From the NCBI GenBank assembly GCA_019247135.1, contig JAFAPL010000974.1, positions 1-6,860 of the forward strand: a DNA stretch of 6,860 nucleotides, in the 5' to 3' direction. Within the stretch, counting starts at the first letter, position 1. Each line of letters begins with the position of its first letter. This DNA comes from Chloroflexota bacterium. GTDB lineage: Bacteria > Chloroflexota > UBA6077 > CF-72. The position numbers and the translations under genes were made by a program. Below, piece by piece: positions 6,445 through 6,860 of this stretch. Below the pieces are notes generated by a model, which worked only from the letters and a program-made list of their open reading frames with translations, did no database searches and was not told where the DNA came from.

Positions 6445-6860
6445 CCGCTCGCACTCGACGACTGGTCGTCGGCGTCTCGGGCGCCAGCGGCAGCATCTAC
6501 GCCATCCGGCTGCTGGAGGCGCTGCGGCCGGTCCCCGACGTCGAGACGCACCTCGTCATCTCGAACGCCGGCAAGCGCACCCTCCTGCTCGAGACCGATC
6601 ATTCACTGGCCGACCTGCAGGCGCTGGCCGACTGCTGCTACCACCAGGCCGACGTCGGCGCCGCCATCGCCTCCGGCTCCTTCAGGACCGACGGCATGGT
6701 GGTCATCCCTTGATCGATGAAGACCGTCTCGGGTATCGCCACCTCGTACTCCGACACCCTGCTGCTGCGGGCCGCGGACGTGACGCTCAAGGAGCGCCGG
6801 AAGCTGGTGCTGGTGGTGCGCGAGACGCCGCTGCACCTCGGCCACCTGCGGCTGCTCACG
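6438..6860 (+). CDS. ubiX: UbiX-family flavin prenyltransferase, interrupted by in-frame UGA (3' partial)
   Basis: UbiX attaches a dimethylallyl group to reduced FMN, making the prenylated FMN that UbiD-type decarboxylases need. The visible 141 codons match the family along their whole length. They show [20 protein letters not shown] (FMN-binding GASG, Ser17), [19 protein letters not shown] (Ser42, Glu52), [17 protein letters not shown], then [28 protein letters not shown] (Arg111, Lys118) and [15 protein letters not shown] (Glu129). Arg111, Lys118 and Glu129 fit the spacing of the known active-site residues Arg122, Lys129 and Glu140 of the Pseudomonas enzyme. ATG 6438 is chosen because the first beta strand starts eight residues later, as in relatives; GTG 6414 would add eight residues. 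No strong ribosome-binding site is seen. Codon 92 (6711-6713) is TGA where relatives have Cys in PCSMKT. Relatives are about 190 residues, so roughly 50 lie beyond the window. Family assignment is secure; whether full-length protein is made is not. Confidence 0.88.
6711..6713 (+). other. In-frame UGA at the conserved Cys position of UbiX
   Basis: The codons read Val-Ile-Pro-TGA-Ser-Met-Lys-Thr. In E. coli UbiX the corresponding stretch is Leu-Pro-Cys-Ser-Ile-Lys-Thr, so the stop replaces exactly the Cys codon (a one-base change from TGC or TGT). The same frame continues open and family-like to the window edge with no insertion or deletion. The possible readings are selenocysteine, a nonsense mutation or a base-call error. 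Genome-wide reassignment of UGA is disfavoured because the giant gene ends cleanly at a TGA right after its final hydrophobic segment, and another TGA follows in that frame at 5637. Confidence 0.85.
6726..6755 (+). promoter_or_regulatory. Candidate bacterial SECIS-like hairpin downstream of the UGA
   Basis: By hand folding, GUC (6726-6728) pairs with GAC (6753-6755). After a small internal loop (UC opposite C), GGGUAU (6731-6736) pairs with GUACUC (6746-6751), including two G-U wobbles. The apical loop, 6737-6745, is nine bases with G as its second base. There are 23 bases between the UGA and the apical loop. As I recall the bacterial SECIS rules (short upper stem, a G among the first two loop bases, loop roughly 16-37 bases after UGA), this fits. 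The stem is weak, however, and GC-rich coding sequence folds readily, so chance is a serious alternative. Confidence 0.22.

Noticed and set aside
6714..6738. Alternative hairpin CGAU/AUCG with inner ACC/GGU just after the ubiX UGA as the SECIS
   Set aside because: The inner stem is only three pairs and the loop lies about 12 bases from the UGA, too close and too weak compared with the hairpin at 6726-6755.

Overview
The window is very GC-rich and starts inside a gene. The likely source is a high-GC Chloroflexota-type bacterium. The main reason is the very long Thr-Pro-rich linkers (runs of TPTPT/TATPT type), a style common in secreted proteins of that phylum. This placement is an inference from protein style, not from a marker gene.

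Positions 3-5630 (+) encode at least 1,875 residues of one giant modular protein whose N-terminus lies upstream. Reading along it: a Thr-Pro linker, a hemopexin-like module, a second long Thr-Pro/Ala linker, a tectonin-like beta-propeller stretch, a PQQ-type beta-propeller, an Ig-like or carboxypeptidase-regulatory-like beta domain, a block of long amphipathic helices, a Gly/Ser-rich hinge, and a strongly hydrophobic multi-helix C-terminus. It looks like an exported, surface-facing protein that ends in a membrane-interacting part. I know of no assigned function.

Positions 5631-6437 are about 800 bases of poor coding character. They contain a diverged and frameshifted second copy of the giant protein's last 64 residues (5754-5945; 32 of 64 positions identical by hand alignment). 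There is also one weak small ORF (6124-6444) and a GC-rich hairpin.

Positions 6438-6860 (+) carry the start of ubiX, the flavin prenyltransferase that makes prenylated FMN for UbiD-type decarboxylases. Codon 92 is an in-frame UGA exactly where the family has the Cys of its PCSMKT motif. The frame stays open and strongly family-like for 49 more codons to the window edge, with the Arg, Lys and Glu active-site residues kept. A foldable hairpin lies at a bacterial-SECIS-like distance downstream. This is a selenocysteine candidate, a recent nonsense mutation or a sequence error. The window cannot decide between these, and it is the observation most worth checking.

No tRNA, rRNA, CRISPR array, insertion sequence or convincing promoter was seen. 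The giant gene and ubiX share strand but show no sign of working together.
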